A stretch of DNA of 64,000 bases, from the NCBI RefSeq assembly GCF_006974145.1, contig NZ_CP039456.1, forward strand, positions 3,844,499 through 3,908,498, written 5' to 3'. The notes below the pieces were generated by a model. The model ran no database searches, was not told the DNA's origin, and worked only from the letters and a program-made list of their open reading frames with translations. A program made the position numbers and the translations under genes. This document shows positions 1-10,593 of this stretch, one piece after another (position 1 is the stretch's first letter; each line of letters opens with the position of its first letter). Source of the DNA: Changchengzhania lutea (GTDB lineage: Bacteria > Bacteroidota > Bacteroidia > Flavobacteriales > Flavobacteriaceae).

Positions 1-3000
1 TGAAATTGGTATGTTCCATCTGTTGTAGCATTATATGTAAACGATGTTCCAATAGCCCCTAAATCGGTGTAAGCACCTCCATTAAAAGATACAGCATACA
101 TATAAGGCGTATATCCATTTGAAATAGTTCCTGTTATAACAGCATTTGGAGAACTGGTACAATCCAATTCTTTTGTGAGCGTTACATTTACTGAAACTTG
201 TGGTGCTATAGTTTCAACTGGTAAAGTTAGAGTACAACCGTAGGCATCTCTTACAATTATAGTATAAGTACCTGATGCTAGATTACCAAATACTGGATCA
301 GTTTGAAAAGCACTTCCATTGATATTATACTCATAAGGTGGTTGTCCACCCGAAGCTGAAACCTCAAGACTTGCTCCATTGGCAGCATCATAACAATAGT
401 CAGCGTTAATAATAGTTGCCGTTGGTGGCGTTGGGTTTATTAAGTTTAATGTTGTTGTTTCAGTACAACCGTTGGCATCTGTTACTCGAATGATATAATC
501 TCCAGCACCTACATTAGTTAAAACACCATTACTTGGAAAGTTTGACACCAAATTCAAAGATGTATTCAATAATTCATAAGAGTATGCAGCTGTACCTCCT
601 GTAGCAGTTGCAGTAACCGTAGACCCATCTAGACAGGTGATTGCTGTTGCTGAAGCATTAACACTTACAGCCATAGGTGTGTCAATATCTTGATTAAAAG
701 TAAAATCACAACCCGTTACCACACTATCATAACGCATTTGCACGCTATAGCTACCATCGGCTAATCCAGTAATAGTATATGGCGATGTCATTTGCGTAAT
801 CCAAGTGACACCGTCCAAAGCATATTGAAAACCGTTAGCAGAATCAAAATTTTGTGCCGAAATAGTGATTGTTCCATCGTTAGCACCAGCACATGTTACA
901 TCTGTAGCACTTACAATACTTGCTGTAAAAGCATTTCCTGAACCAATAACAATAGGGAAATCACTTTGTTTAATACACGAAGTAGTTCCGCTTTGTAATT
1001 GATAAGAAACACTAATGGTATGAGAACCTGCTGTGACATTTAAAAATGTTGTTGGATCTGCTGTATTTGTATTTTCAAAACCATCAATTAAATACGTATA
1101 CGTAAATGTATTCGTTCCAGAATTGGTTACCGTTACTACAAGGTTTGCTGTACCGTCACAATTAAAATCAGGGTCTGATATATCTATAGTTGGTGCTACT
1201 GGCTCTGGTTCAATAGTGATATCTGTCATGGGGAAAACACAACCATTAGCATCCCTAATATATACAGTATATGTACCTGGGTCTAAATAAGCTTCATTTG
1301 TAGTTGCCCAAGTCGTTTGATTATCAAAACTATATTCATAAGACGTAACGCCTCCTTGAGGATTAGTAATACTTATCCTACCTTCTCCCGTAGGACCACA
1401 ACCCGCTAATTCCGTAACTTCGGCTGTAGCGGTTACAGCTGCAGCGGGTTGAGTTATAGTAATAGCTTCTGGAGTACTAAAACATTCATTTCCATTTAAT
1501 GAATATCTTATAACAGTTTGATATGTTCCAGCAACTAAATTTGAAAATGTTGGATTAGCTACATAAGTTACACCATTGTCAATACTATATTCAATAGCAT
1601 ACCCGTTGGCATTCGTGACATTAAATTGTATTTCTCCAGAACTATCCCCATAACATAAAACATCTATTTTGCTTACGTTAAAATCTGGTTCTGGGATTTG
1701 ATCGACAGTAATAGATGTTTGAGCAGAACAGTTGTTAGAATCTACTACCCTTACGTCAAAAGTTCCAGGCGCAGTTACTGCAATTGTTGGAATCGTTTCA
1801 AAGTCTGTACTGCCATTAAGAAAATAAAAGTATGGTGGTGTTCCACCAACGGGGTATATAGTAATTTCACCATCTGTACAAGTTAATGGGGTTGTTAATG
1901 CTGAAGTGGCTTCTAATAAAGGGGGATCAATTATTTGAACATCGTCTGTAAATACACAACCATCTTCAGTAGAAATATCAATCGTATACGTGCCCGGATT
2001 TAAATTTGAAAACGTATAATCCCTATCCACTATGGGTCCAACACTATTAACTAGTGTGCCTCCTTGAGAAATTGAATAGAAATATTGTGGTCTTACATCA
2101 TTAACTGCAATAACCACATTACCAAGATCGCCATTACAAAAAGGTTGATTAATAATTGTTGAAACCGTAAAATCACGTGCTCTTATTTGAACATCTGGAA
2201 CAGTAAAAATACAAGGGTTAGGAGAAACGCCTACTTGTTTAATGTAAACTGTATAGAGATCTGGAACCGTTACAACAAATGTATTGCTACTTTGGTAATT
2301 TGTTCCATCAATGCTATACTCATAGCCACTAGGTACGCCTCCCACAACAATTTCACCTTGTGTAGTACAAAATATATCCCGTTTAGTTACCGTAGGAGTT
2401 AATAAATTCGTGTAAATATTAAAGTAAAATTGGTTAAAGCACCCTCCTGGGTAATTTAAGGTCAATCGATATTGGCCAGCAGTATCTGCCATATAATCTG
2501 GTCCTGTGGCTACTTGATTCCAAGAACAATCAGGATCTTCATTAGCACAATCTTGATCTATAACAGCAGCACAACTAGCCTCATCCAGTTTCTCCCAAAT
2601 CAACGATGTCGTATCAGTAAGATTAGTTTGAATAAATTTTCCACCAGCTCCTCCACATAAAAAGATATTTGGTAATTGCTTCCCATCATTAGGGCAGGTT
2701 ACAAGTTGATCTGCATAAGGAATTACAGGGTTTTCTACATCCGCTCCAAATGTAATAACTTCAACTTCTTGATTTGTAGATTGACACGGTGCTAACGCTG
2801 TGTTACGAACATAATATGTTCCTGTACTTGTAATTGTAATGGTTTGTGTTGTACCTATTATAGGGGTTCCTGATGGGCTACTTGACCATTCATAGGAGTC
2901 ATACCCGTCAGGAGCCGTTAGCGTCGTGCTTGCACCACAAAGAATAACTTCTTCGTAATAAGTACAGTTTGCTATATCTGCTAAAAAATTAGTGGCCTGT

Positions 3001-4694
3001 GGGGATAACAAACAACCATTATTTGCATCATAACTCGGATCATCTGAAATAATAAAAGAAGGATTTAATTCACTTCTGTATGTGGCAAAAGCTTGATTGC
3101 TTACGCTATCAGAACAGGCATCATTTAATTGGTTACAAAACTCAACAACTTGAACGCTAAAGCGAATTTCGGTTACCGGTCCAAACTCTTCTACCAGTGA
3201 GTCATCAACTCTAAATATTATTTCTCTGGTAGCGTCGTCGTAACTTTCTATGGTAACACCCGCTGGTAGAGGATCTATATCTGATGGATAGTTGAAGTTA
3301 ATGTTAGTAGGAAGAATATCTCTAATTGTAAAATCTGTAGCATCATCATTTCCTATATTTTGAAAACCAATAACATAGTTTAATTGATCACCTAAATCTA
3401 CGACCTCTCCCCCTATATCCATTCCCATTTCATCTTGTACAATTTTTGTTAAAACGATATTGGGTTCAATAATATCTACCGCAAAAGAGGTCACGAAAGC
3501 TCCATAACCATCACCACTTGTTGTTAATCTTAAATCACCTGCTGTGGCATCATTAGGTAAAACCGAATTATCTGGATTTGGTATAATAACATTGGCAATA
3601 TCATAACCAAGAACATTGGTACTGTTTGGATTCCTATTATTCATATAGGCACCATTATTTGTTATTTTAGAGTTAAAAAAATTGTTGGTTGAATTTAAGG
3701 CATCACTGATACGCGTATAAGAGCCAGATGTACTTGCTCTAAATCTAAATGAATCACCACTTATACCTAAATCACCTTCTAATGCTGCTACACCAATTTT
3801 AGCGTTTACTGGTAATGGTGCTGGTAAGGTTTGAAATCCTGAAACTGGGATATCCAGCGCTGTGCTTCCTTGAACTCCCGCATAACCATCAAAAAGTGAA
3901 ATAAACTTACTTGGAAGTAAAGGGCTTTCATATATAACCACAAGTGTCCAACCAGCAGCACAACCACCTCTTCGTCTACCTCGAGTAGCTCTCAAATTGG
4001 CAACGGTATAGGTCCCATCTGCTTCAGTTAATCCTTGTAATAAATTTGTTACGTTTTTATAACATATTATTGGTGAATCTTTAAAAGAATTATTAATATT
4101 TACAGGATCATAGCCATCAAAAATGATATCATCTTCCTCTCCAGTTGGGTCTGCATTGCCATCTGCGACCAAGTCTATAAATGTCCCTGTTGGTAATTTA
4201 AACTTTATTTGATTCCAATCTTCGATTCTTGGTGTCCCTTGAAACTGTTGACTACTATTGTTGGCAACCTCTAGAGGATAAACAGATGCCCAATATAAAC
4301 CGGCATATATAATATTTTTACATGAATTATTTATTTCTAAATCTGCAGTACTTGAACTAAAAATGGATGGATCTCCCCCACTCGCAACATTTATATACTC
4401 ACCTGTATATGAGTTATTATTCCCATTACCATTAAATGGAAGTGATAATCCTTCTCCAGTAATAATACTATTCCCAATTAAAACAATATCTCCTTTTACT
4501 TTAATACTACCATTTGGCAGCCTTGAAGAAAATGGCACTGCTAGTTGTGCAAATACATTATTACTAACAATAATCATTAAAAAAATTGTAAAAAGAATTG
4601 TGCCTTTTTTTTGAAAGAAAAAAAAATTTGAATTTACTTTAAAAAAACGTCTGAAAAGAAAAAGTATAAATACAAAAAAAGTAGGTTTTTTCAT
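1..4694 (-). CDS. Giant secreted repeat protein, SprB-like adhesin (5' part, runs off window)
   Basis: The minus frame is open from an ATG at 4694 to the left edge (about 1564 codons). The first 50 residues form a long signal region ending in SNNVFAQ. Residues ~50-420 are a globular N-terminal region; around 440-500 is a DUF11-like repeat (NYVIGFQNIGNDDATDF). From ~700 on there is a series of ~80-residue Ig/SprB-like repeats, each ending in motifs such as GTYTIIVRDAYGCT and separated by T/P-rich linkers. Family knowledge: such proteins are secreted by the type IX system and act as gliding or attachment adhesins; the C-terminal sorting domain would lie outside the window. It sits downstream of, and points the same way as, the PorP/SprF-type gene at 5014-7371, the usual adhesin partner. 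The frame was read by eye, so a single-base shift could have been missed. Confidence 0.85.
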   Translation of the reverse strand, partial: MKKPTFFVFILFLFRRFFKVNSNFFFFQKKGTILFTIFLMIIVSNNVFAQLAVPFSSRLPNGSIKVKGDIVLIGNSIITGEGLSLPFNGNGNNNSYTGEYINVASGGDPSIFSSSTADLEINNSCKNIIYAGLYWASVYPLEVANNSSQQFQGTPRIEDWNQIKFKLPTGTFIDLVADGNADPTGEEDDIIFDGYDPVNINNSFKDSPIICYKNVTNLLQGLTEADGTYTVANLRATRGRRRGGCAAGWTLVVIYESPLLPSKFISLFDGYAGVQGSTALDIPVSGFQTLPAPLPVNAKIGVAALEGDLGISGDSFRFRASTSGSYTRISDALNSTNNFFNSKITNNGAYMNNRNPNSTNVLGYDIANVIIPNPDNSVLPNDATAGDLRLTTSGDGYGAFVTSFAVDIIEPNIVLTKIVQDEMGMDIGGEVVDLGDQLNYVIGFQNIGNDDATDFTIRDILPTNINFNYPSDIDPLPAGVTIESYDDATREIIFRVDDSLVEEFGPVTEIRFSVQVVEFCNQLNDACSDSVSNQAFATYRSELNPSFIISDDPSYDANNGCLLSPQATNFLADIANCTYYEEVILCGASTTLTAPDGYDSYEWSSSPSGTPIIGTTQTITITSTGTYYVRNTALAPCQSTNQEVEVITFGADVENPVIPYADQLVTCPNDGKQLPNIFLCGGAGGKFIQTNLTDTTSLIWEKLDEASCAAVIDQDCANEDPDCSWNQVATGPDYMADTAGQYRLTLNYPGGCFNQFYFNIYTNLLTPTVTKRDIFCTTQGEIVVGGVPSGYEYSIDGTNYQSSNTFVVTVPDLYTVYIKQVGVSPNPCIFTVPDVQIRARDFTVSTIINQPFCNGDLGNVVIAVNDVRPQYFYSISQGGTLVNSVGPIVDRDYTFSNLNPGTYTIDISTEDGCVFTDDVQIIDPPLLEATSALTTPLTCTDGEITIYPVGGTPPYFYFLNGSTDFETIPTIAVTAPGTFDVRVVDSNNCSAQTSITVDQIPEPDFNVSKIDVLCYGDSSGEIQFNVTNANGYAIEYSIDNGVTYVANPTFSNLVAGTYQTVIRYSLNGNECFSTPEAITITQPAAAVTATAEVTELAGCGPTGEGRISITNPQGGVTSYEYSFDNQTTWATTNEAYLDPGTYTVYIRDANGCVFPMTDITIEPEPVAPTIDISDPDFNCDGTANLVVTVTNSGTNTFTYTYLIDGFENTNTADPTTFLNVTAGSHTISVSYQLQSGTTSCIKQSDFPIVIGSGNAFTASIVSATDVTCAGANDGTITISAQNFDSANGFQYALDGVTWITQMTSPYTITGLADGSYSVQMRYDSVVTGCDFTFNQDIDTPMAVSVNASATAITCLDGSTVTATATGGTAAYSYELLNTSLNLVSNFPSNGVLTNVGAGDYIIRVTDANGCTETTTLNLINPTPPTATIINADYCYDAANGASLEVSASGGQPPYEYNINGSAFQTDPVFGNLASGTYTIIVRDAYGCTLTLPVETIAPQVSVNVTLTKELDCTSSPNAVITGTISNGYTPYMYAVSFNGGAYTDLGAIGTSFTYNATTDGTYQF

Positions 4695-5013
4695 GCTGAT
4701 TGTGTTTAGTATTTCTTTATTGCTTGGGGTTCAAAAGAAATAATACTCTAAAATTAATTACATTATAAAATACTCGTAAGTATATTACTTCTTACAAAAT
4801 TTAATATTTAATTTTTTTAAAAGATATAAAAATCATAATTTTTTTATAACAACAATAATAATTTTTCTTTATATTTCATTCTTTTTTTACATTTCATCGA
4901 TTTTTTGAGTTGTTTAAACGGGTATAAATTATATTTTTGTAAGAAATGTAATTTAATCAAAACTATGTGTAAATGTTTCTTACTTAAAAAATGTTAAGGA
5001 AAAAAATTATTAA
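4695..5013. other. Intergenic region upstream of the giant adhesin
   Basis: About 320 bp of very AT-rich sequence between the adhesin start and the PorP/SprF stop. It must hold the adhesin promoter or 5' leader if the two genes are not cotranscribed. I see no Fnr-like dyad, no convincing intrinsic terminator and no open reading frame. Confidence 0.5.
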
Positions 5014-7371
5014 TTAATTTTCTATTTTAACCAGCGACATTTTGCTTTTATAGGGAGCATCTCCATTTGATTCAATAGCTCTTTTAGCACTGCTTATATC
5101 ATCGTATTTTTCTTGGTAGATATAGTATTTACTCGTATTGACATCATAAAAGAAGTTTATATCTTTCTCTCCAGTAGATACTGTTTTTCTTAAAAATTCA
5201 TCGCGTTTATCCATATCTGTATGTACCGCTAACACCACGTAATAACCACTATCTACATTCTTGATATCTTTAACAATTTGAATATTCTTCTGTGTTTCCC
5301 CAAAATCAAAATCTTCTTCTTGCAGCGGCACATTACTAGTAGGTGTATTTTGTGTGATTTGATTTAATGTGGATTTATCTTTTAAATATCTGTCTTCCTC
5401 ATTATCATAAGCCGCTCGCTTAATTCTACGTTTTCTCTCAAATTCAGTAGCTACTTTAATCTCCTCTAAGGTTGTCATTAAAGTCTGCTTTGATTGCATG
5501 GCTACCATTTGTTCAGATTTTAAAACTTGTATGGAATTTTGGTAAAATGCATTAGTAGCATCATTTACATTAGAAACCGTTTTGAGTCTTTCTGCATATA
5601 AATTCTCTAATTCTTTAATCTTATTATTTTGAGCAATGATAACATTGTCAATTTCCAACGTTAAAGATTCTAATGCTGCATTTTCTGCCGTGAGACTTTT
5701 AAAAGGCTTTGGTGCTTTAAAAATTCCTTGTTCACTTAAGTCATTTTCTTCTTTCAAATCTTTAAGATCCTGTTCTTTACTAGCAACTGTTTCACTTAAC
5801 TTAGTTAATAATTGCTGCTGCAATAACTTTGATTCTTCTGTAGATTTCGCTAGATTATCAAGCGATATTGTCGCAGCATCAGTAGGTGCACTGTTTTCTT
5901 TCACTTGCGCCTCCGCTAACAACTTAGCCTCTTGCTCTGCTAACAATTTAGCCTGTGCTTCTTCATCAGCCTTAGCCTGAGCTTCTACTAATAACTTAAC
6001 TTTGGCTTCTTCATTTGCCTTTGCTTGCTTTTCTGCTAATAACTTAGCCCGTGCTTCTTCGTCTGCCTTAGCCTGAGCTTCCGCTAACAACTTAGCCTGA
6101 GTTTCTTCAGTCGCCTTAGACTGAGCTTCTGCTAATAATTTTGCCTTTGCTTCTTGTTCTTCTTTTGCTTTTACTTCAGCTAATAACTTAGCTTCTTCAT
6201 CTTCCTTAGCTTGTGCATTCGCTAATTGTTCAGCCTGCGCATTTTCATCCTTCTTAGCCTGAGCTTCTGCTAGTAACTTCGCTTGTGCTTCTTGATCTGT
6301 TTTTGCCTGTGCATCTGTTTGGCTATCATTGTTAGCAACAGGTTTAGATCTAGCTTTTGTAATTGATTTAGTCGGTGATTTTCTGCTCGCAACAGGTCTA
6401 CGCTTTCTTTTAGCAGGTATTATAAGTGCTTGTTCCTCGTCATCATCACTATAGTTATATCTATTGCGCTTCTTAAATTTATATGCCAATGTTATTTCAT
6501 GCGAATTACCAAAAGCTGCAAAATCCCCGAGTAACTTTTCGTAATTGTATTCCATAGCAATTTGTGTGCTAATATTCAATCCGACACCAGCTGATGCCCC
6601 ATAAAGCGTATTATATCCTAATTGTGCCCAAATTCCTTTAGGAATGGTTAGCATGACCAGTCCAGAAATAACTGTTTGCTCTTTTTTAAATTCTGATCTT
6701 ACCAACCCTGAAAATTTGCTTTCATCAAAAAAACCGCGACTATCAAAATATCCCGTATACATCATATGCGCTTGAATACTTTGTTCTGGATTTTCTTCAA
6801 TAATCCTAGAGGTTTGTAAATTGTACTGAACTATATTATTGAAAGCCAAACCAAAATCAAAAAAAGTGGTACCATAATTAATACCAGGATTGATGGTGAT
6901 TAAAGAATTGGACGGAATAGTCTCTAATGATGGGTCGGGAAAATTAGTAATCACTTTGCCTTCGTTAACACCACTTTTATAAAAACCTAGGTTTACACCA
7001 AAAGTCAAATTACTATCTCGATTAAGTACAGCATTATAGGCATAATTTAAAACACCACCAAACGTGGTTAACACACCATAATCTTGTTGAAATACCCCCA
7101 CTCCAATCCCTGCATTTTCTCTAAACCTCCCTGCGTAACTAAATAAGTATGTTTGTGGTGCATCATCAAATTGCACCCATTGTCTTTTATTGGAAAAACT
7201 CACATATTTATTTTGCTCTCGTACAAAACTGAAGGTTGGATTTATAACATATTTATTAAATTTTAAAGAATTTCTAACGGGTAAATTAAATGCAACAACA
7301 CCATTTTCCTGAGAAAATGACAGCTGCACAAGACTGAAAAATAAGACGATATGTAATACGTGTTTTTTCAC
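5014..7371 (-). CDS. PorP/SprF-family T9SS outer-membrane protein with coiled-coil and SPOR-like extension
   Basis: Residues 1-20 are a signal peptide (VQLSFSQ). Residues ~20-310 match the PorP/SprF barrel family in length and style (aromatic beta strands, GRFRENAGIGVGVFQQDYG, ITLAYKFKK end). These proteins anchor or help secrete a partner adhesin in type IX systems. A Lys/Arg-rich linker follows, then ~345-520 is a highly repetitive Ala/Lys/Glu coiled coil with units like AKLLAEAQAKADEEA, then more predicted coiled coil, and a C-terminal ~80 residues (GYYVVLAVHTDMDKRDEFL...) that resemble a SPOR-type fold. Ordinary PorP proteins are ~300-330 residues, so this is more than twice the usual size. 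It starts 1 bp after the stop of the upstream T9SS-sorted gene, so the two form an operon. Confidence 0.85.
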   Translation of the reverse strand: MKKHVLHIVLFFSLVQLSFSQENGVVAFNLPVRNSLKFNKYVINPTFSFVREQNKYVSFSNKRQWVQFDDAPQTYLFSYAGRFRENAGIGVGVFQQDYGVLTTFGGVLNYAYNAVLNRDSNLTFGVNLGFYKSGVNEGKVITNFPDPSLETIPSNSLITINPGINYGTTFFDFGLAFNNIVQYNLQTSRIIEENPEQSIQAHMMYTGYFDSRGFFDESKFSGLVRSEFKKEQTVISGLVMLTIPKGIWAQLGYNTLYGASAGVGLNISTQIAMEYNYEKLLGDFAAFGNSHEITLAYKFKKRNRYNYSDDDEEQALIIPAKRKRRPVASRKSPTKSITKARSKPVANNDSQTDAQAKTDQEAQAKLLAEAQAKKDENAQAEQLANAQAKEDEEAKLLAEVKAKEEQEAKAKLLAEAQSKATEETQAKLLAEAQAKADEEARAKLLAEKQAKANEEAKVKLLVEAQAKADEEAQAKLLAEQEAKLLAEAQVKENSAPTDAATISLDNLAKSTEESKLLQQQLLTKLSETVASKEQDLKDLKEENDLSEQGIFKAPKPFKSLTAENAALESLTLEIDNVIIAQNNKIKELENLYAERLKTVSNVNDATNAFYQNSIQVLKSEQMVAMQSKQTLMTTLEEIKVATEFERKRRIKRAAYDNEEDRYLKDKSTLNQITQNTPTSNVPLQEEDFDFGETQKNIQIVKDIKNVDSGYYVVLAVHTDMDKRDEFLRKTVSTGEKDINFFYDVNTSKYYIYQEKYDDISSAKRAIESNGDAPYKSKMSLVKIEN
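5890..6330 (-). repeat. Coding tandem repeat for Ala/Lys/Glu coiled coil
   Basis: Inside the PorP/SprF-type gene, a unit of roughly 42-51 bp encoding (A/V)KLLAEAQAKxDEEA recurs about ten times with small variations. On the plus strand it is visible as repeated words such as ctgcttcttc, agcctgagcttc and taacttagcc. Copy number of such repeats usually varies between strains. Confidence 0.85.
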
Positions 7372-7372
7372 C

Positions 7373-8812
7373 TTATTTAATGACCGTTATTGAGCCTTTT
7401 CTCGTTTTGTTATCTGACGTTGTAATGATATAGTAATAAACTGGGTTAACATCTTTAAAATTGATTTCGGTTTGAGGCCAGTTGTTTAGGTAATCCTTCG
7501 TTTTAAGTACAATTTCTCCTTGTGAATTTAATATTTGTACTTCTGTATTGGTGCCACTCACATAATTTTGAGGAATAACCCAAGTATCATTGAAACCATC
7601 TGCATTGGGACTAATGAGATTAGGAATCTTTTCTACATCAGGAAAGGCTTCTGTAATTTGAAAAAGAAATTCAGTAGACGCCACACAACCTATGGTCTGT
7701 GTAACCACCGCTTTATAATTGCCAATTTGTGTAGCTTCAAAACTACTTTCTGTAGCATTCAAAATCATAGTATCATTTAAATACCACTGAAATTCTGGAT
7801 TGTTGGCCGTAGTCGTTATAGTAGCAATCAATGATTCATCTGACTCAATAACATTGTTTTCTGGCACATCAATGCTACTTGTATAATCTTTACTTTGAAG
7901 ATCAATAGATGCATCAGCAGTACAATCACCTAAATCTATAGCCACGGAGAATATACCAGATTCATCCGTTGTGTACATTTGTCCTGTAGCCTCTGGAATT
8001 TCAATACCATCTTTATACCATTGATAACCGTTCCCATTTATAGTGCTTAAAGTGGTCGTCCCTTGACTAGCACAAAACGGATTACCAAGACTAGAATTAA
8101 TAGAAGACACACTTGTGGTGCCTGATTCACTAACGGTCACTCGATTTGAAAATGAATTCGATGTACAGGTGCCATAATTCGTTTCAGCAAAATATGTCCC
8201 TGATTGATTGACGGATAAACTATTTCCTGAGGCAACAAAAACAGATGTTGTGGGACTTGTTTCTCTATACCAATTGAAAGTAAGAGATGGGTATTGTAAA
8301 GGCGAGTCGTTATCGCCTGTTCCTGGGTTATCTATAGTTAACAAATAACTCCCTCCATTACAATACACGCCACTATCAATTAAATTATTGATTGAAAATG
8401 GGGTATCTTGAATTTTATAGTATGCTGCAAAAGCATCTGAACCTGTACTTGTAGCTACTGGTGACGTACTTTTTACTCTAACTTTATAAGCCTCTCCAGC
8501 AATAGTAGTTGGAACTGAAAAGGATAATGTGGCGGGTGATACCGTTACCGTTCCCTGAACTGATGTATAAAGGACTGTAGGGTTTGAAAAGCTTCCCGAA
8601 TCATCCGACAATTCTATAATAAATTGATTTGAAGCACTTATACCAGCTTCTGGAGAAAAGCTAAATGTAACATTATATGTATTGAATGAAGGGCTCGCAC
8701 AAGCCTGACTAAAACCAAGGTTTGGTTTGCTTATTACAATCTGCGCATGGGTAACTTTAGAAAAAGCTAAAAAGACAAAAACAACGATATAAATAATAGT
8801 AAAATTTCTCAT
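7373..8812 (-). CDS. Secreted Ig-like protein with T9SS type B C-terminal sorting domain
   Basis: 479 residues. Signal peptide 1-24 (AFSKVTHAQ). The body consists of immunoglobulin-like segments with paired cysteines and the recurrent pattern YQWYKDG / FQWYLND, as in PKD/Ig-like surface proteins. The last ~95 residues (PNLISPNADGFNDTWVIP ... GSITVIK) are the gliding-motility-associated C-terminal domain (CHU_C type) that directs export through the type IX system and attachment at the cell surface. It is the first gene of an operon with the PorP/SprF-like gene and probably the giant adhesin, so all three likely form one surface structure. Confidence 0.85.
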   Translation of the reverse strand: MRNFTIIYIVVFVFLAFSKVTHAQIVISKPNLGFSQACASPSFNTYNVTFSFSPEAGISASNQFIIELSDDSGSFSNPTVLYTSVQGTVTVSPATLSFSVPTTIAGEAYKVRVKSTSPVATSTGSDAFAAYYKIQDTPFSINNLIDSGVYCNGGSYLLTIDNPGTGDNDSPLQYPSLTFNWYRETSPTTSVFVASGNSLSVNQSGTYFAETNYGTCTSNSFSNRVTVSESGTTSVSSINSSLGNPFCASQGTTTLSTINGNGYQWYKDGIEIPEATGQMYTTDESGIFSVAIDLGDCTADASIDLQSKDYTSSIDVPENNVIESDESLIATITTTANNPEFQWYLNDTMILNATESSFEATQIGNYKAVVTQTIGCVASTEFLFQITEAFPDVEKIPNLISPNADGFNDTWVIPQNYVSGTNTEVQILNSQGEIVLKTKDYLNNWPQTEINFKDVNPVYYYIITTSDNKTRKGSITVIK

Positions 8813-9000
8813 TCGATATTATTTTCTTAATTAAATAAGACTCTAGAAACAATTATCGCTCTAACCTTGTTATTAGAATTGAAATTCACTTATATCATTG
8901 TTTTAGATTTAATCGGAAGAATTCCTAAAATTTATTTGGGAAATAAACTGAAATAAAAGGGATCTAAGGTTTAATTAGAAACTAGTATTTAAATTATCAA

Positions 9001-10332
9001 TTAGTCGCCTTCTCTTAAATCTGGATCTACTTCGTTTGAAGCAATAATTTTATTAATTCTTAATCTATAATCTGGTCTTCTTTCGTTTCTTAAATCAATA
9101 AAGGTCTCAGAATTGGCACTTTTAGAGTATACATTAAAAAAGGCCCTATTGCCGTACCAGTTTTCTAAATCTTCATTATTTGAATTGTTTTCAGTAAAAA
9201 TGTTTCCGTTACAGTTATTAAAATACATATCTGTAAATTTAATTTTCTCTAAATTTTCCTGATTTACAGTAATCTTATCTTCTAGCAAAACTGCTGGATT
9301 AAAACCTGAAATCACGCTTTTATTCATGTCCAGTGATGCGAAATGACCAACGTACACAGCTTCTTTAACTAAACCTTTATCTATATCTGCTTGTAAGTTT
9401 TCACTATCATTAATCAAGGTTAAGTTCCTTGTGATGATTGATGTTCCTTTTTTTGTAAAATCAACTTCTTCTTTTTTAACATACGAATTGATCTGCATAC
9501 ACCTAGCTCCATTACTACTAGAGACATAAGGCGAACGAATGGCTAAAGAATTATTTACCTGAGATTGAGAACCATAATTGAAATAAAAATCGTTACTGTT
9601 AGATTTATAGGACACTACTTTATCTAGATTTACTGCGCCTCCCCAAATTTCAAACGAATCTCCTTCAGAGAAACTCACCATAATATTTTCCAATACAGTT
9701 TGTGCGCCAACTCCTGCTAACAATAAACCATTAAAATAGCCTGCATTTTTAACACGTTTCCCTGCATATTCTATTCTAACATATTTTAATACACCGGAAC
9801 AACTTTCTATATTTTCACCTCCAAAATTTGCACTGCCGTAAGCGGATGGATCTAGCTGCGAATAAAATGACGCCACAGAACCATTACCAAACTTATTGCT
9901 TGGGGCATCACCAAGAATAATTAAACCACCCCAATCTCCAGATCTTTTAACACCTCTATTGGAAGTAAATACAATTGGATCTGTCTCTAAACCATCGGCC
10001 ATAATAATAGAACCTTTTGAAATTGTAAGCGACGCTTTTGAGTCATAATCTCCCAGAATAACGGTACCCGGTTCTATAGTAAGTGTCACTCCATTTGTAA
10101 CAAACACATTTCCAAGTAACAAGTACGTATCTCTTTTATATAATTTCGTGTCTTCGGTAATATTGCCTGCCAAAATTTGAGTAGGTTCATCATAATCTTC
10201 TTGGCCAGGTTGAAAATTGGTCCAGTTATACAACCAATTGTTGGTGCCTATGATTCCTTTTTCTTGTTGTCCAGACACACTTCCTATCACAATAAGAAAC
10301 ATCCATAACATTTGGGTAAATTTTTTCATCAT
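9001..10332 (-). CDS. Secreted right-handed beta-helix-like protein, unknown function
   Basis: 443 residues, signal peptide 1-22 (IGSVSGQQ). The middle contains the pattern VFVTNGVTLTIEPGTVILGD followed by GSIIMADGLETDPIVFTSN and DWGGLIILG, typical of a family of secreted Bacteroidota proteins predicted to fold as a parallel beta-helix. I do not see a recognisable type IX sorting domain at the C-terminus (ends NEVDPDLREGD), so its destination is unclear. It stands alone. A Bacteroidota-like -7 element (TATATTTG on the minus strand, 10382-10389) lies 50 bp upstream. Confidence 0.6.
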   Translation of the reverse strand: MMKKFTQMLWMFLIVIGSVSGQQEKGIIGTNNWLYNWTNFQPGQEDYDEPTQILAGNITEDTKLYKRDTYLLLGNVFVTNGVTLTIEPGTVILGDYDSKASLTISKGSIIMADGLETDPIVFTSNRGVKRSGDWGGLIILGDAPSNKFGNGSVASFYSQLDPSAYGSANFGGENIESCSGVLKYVRIEYAGKRVKNAGYFNGLLLAGVGAQTVLENIMVSFSEGDSFEIWGGAVNLDKVVSYKSNSNDFYFNYGSQSQVNNSLAIRSPYVSSSNGARCMQINSYVKKEEVDFTKKGTSIITRNLTLINDSENLQADIDKGLVKEAVYVGHFASLDMNKSVISGFNPAVLLEDKITVNQENLEKIKFTDMYFNNCNGNIFTENNSNNEDLENWYGNRAFFNVYSKSANSETFIDLRNERRPDYRLRINKIIASNEVDPDLREGD

Positions 10333-10381
10333 CTTAAATTTAAAATTAAAACCACTAATGATTTTATATAAAAGTAATGCT

Positions 10382-10389
10382 CAAATATA
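10382..10389 (-). promoter_or_regulatory. Candidate -7 element for the beta-helix gene
   Basis: On the minus strand the octamer is TATATTTG, a full match to the Bacteroidota -7 consensus TAnnTTTG, 50 bp before the ATG. No clear -33 TTTG at the usual 19-20 bp was found. Confidence 0.4.
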
Positions 10390-10593
10390 AACAAAAAAAC
10401 CTATGAAATACCAATTGTTTCGATAAAGTGTATTATTTAATTAAATTATATAGATTTTTCTTACGACGAAATGCATCTTTTACTAAAATATTTTAAAAAA
10501 TAAGTCATCCCCTTAAATCCTTTCTATTTGAGACATATGAAATTTAAGAAATTTCTCTGTTTTTTGTATAGAATACATGTGGGCAACATAGAA

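Noticed and set aside
1033-4614. Short plus-strand reading frames opposite the giant adhesin
   Set aside because: They lack protein-like composition and lie antisense to a continuous, clearly coding minus frame.
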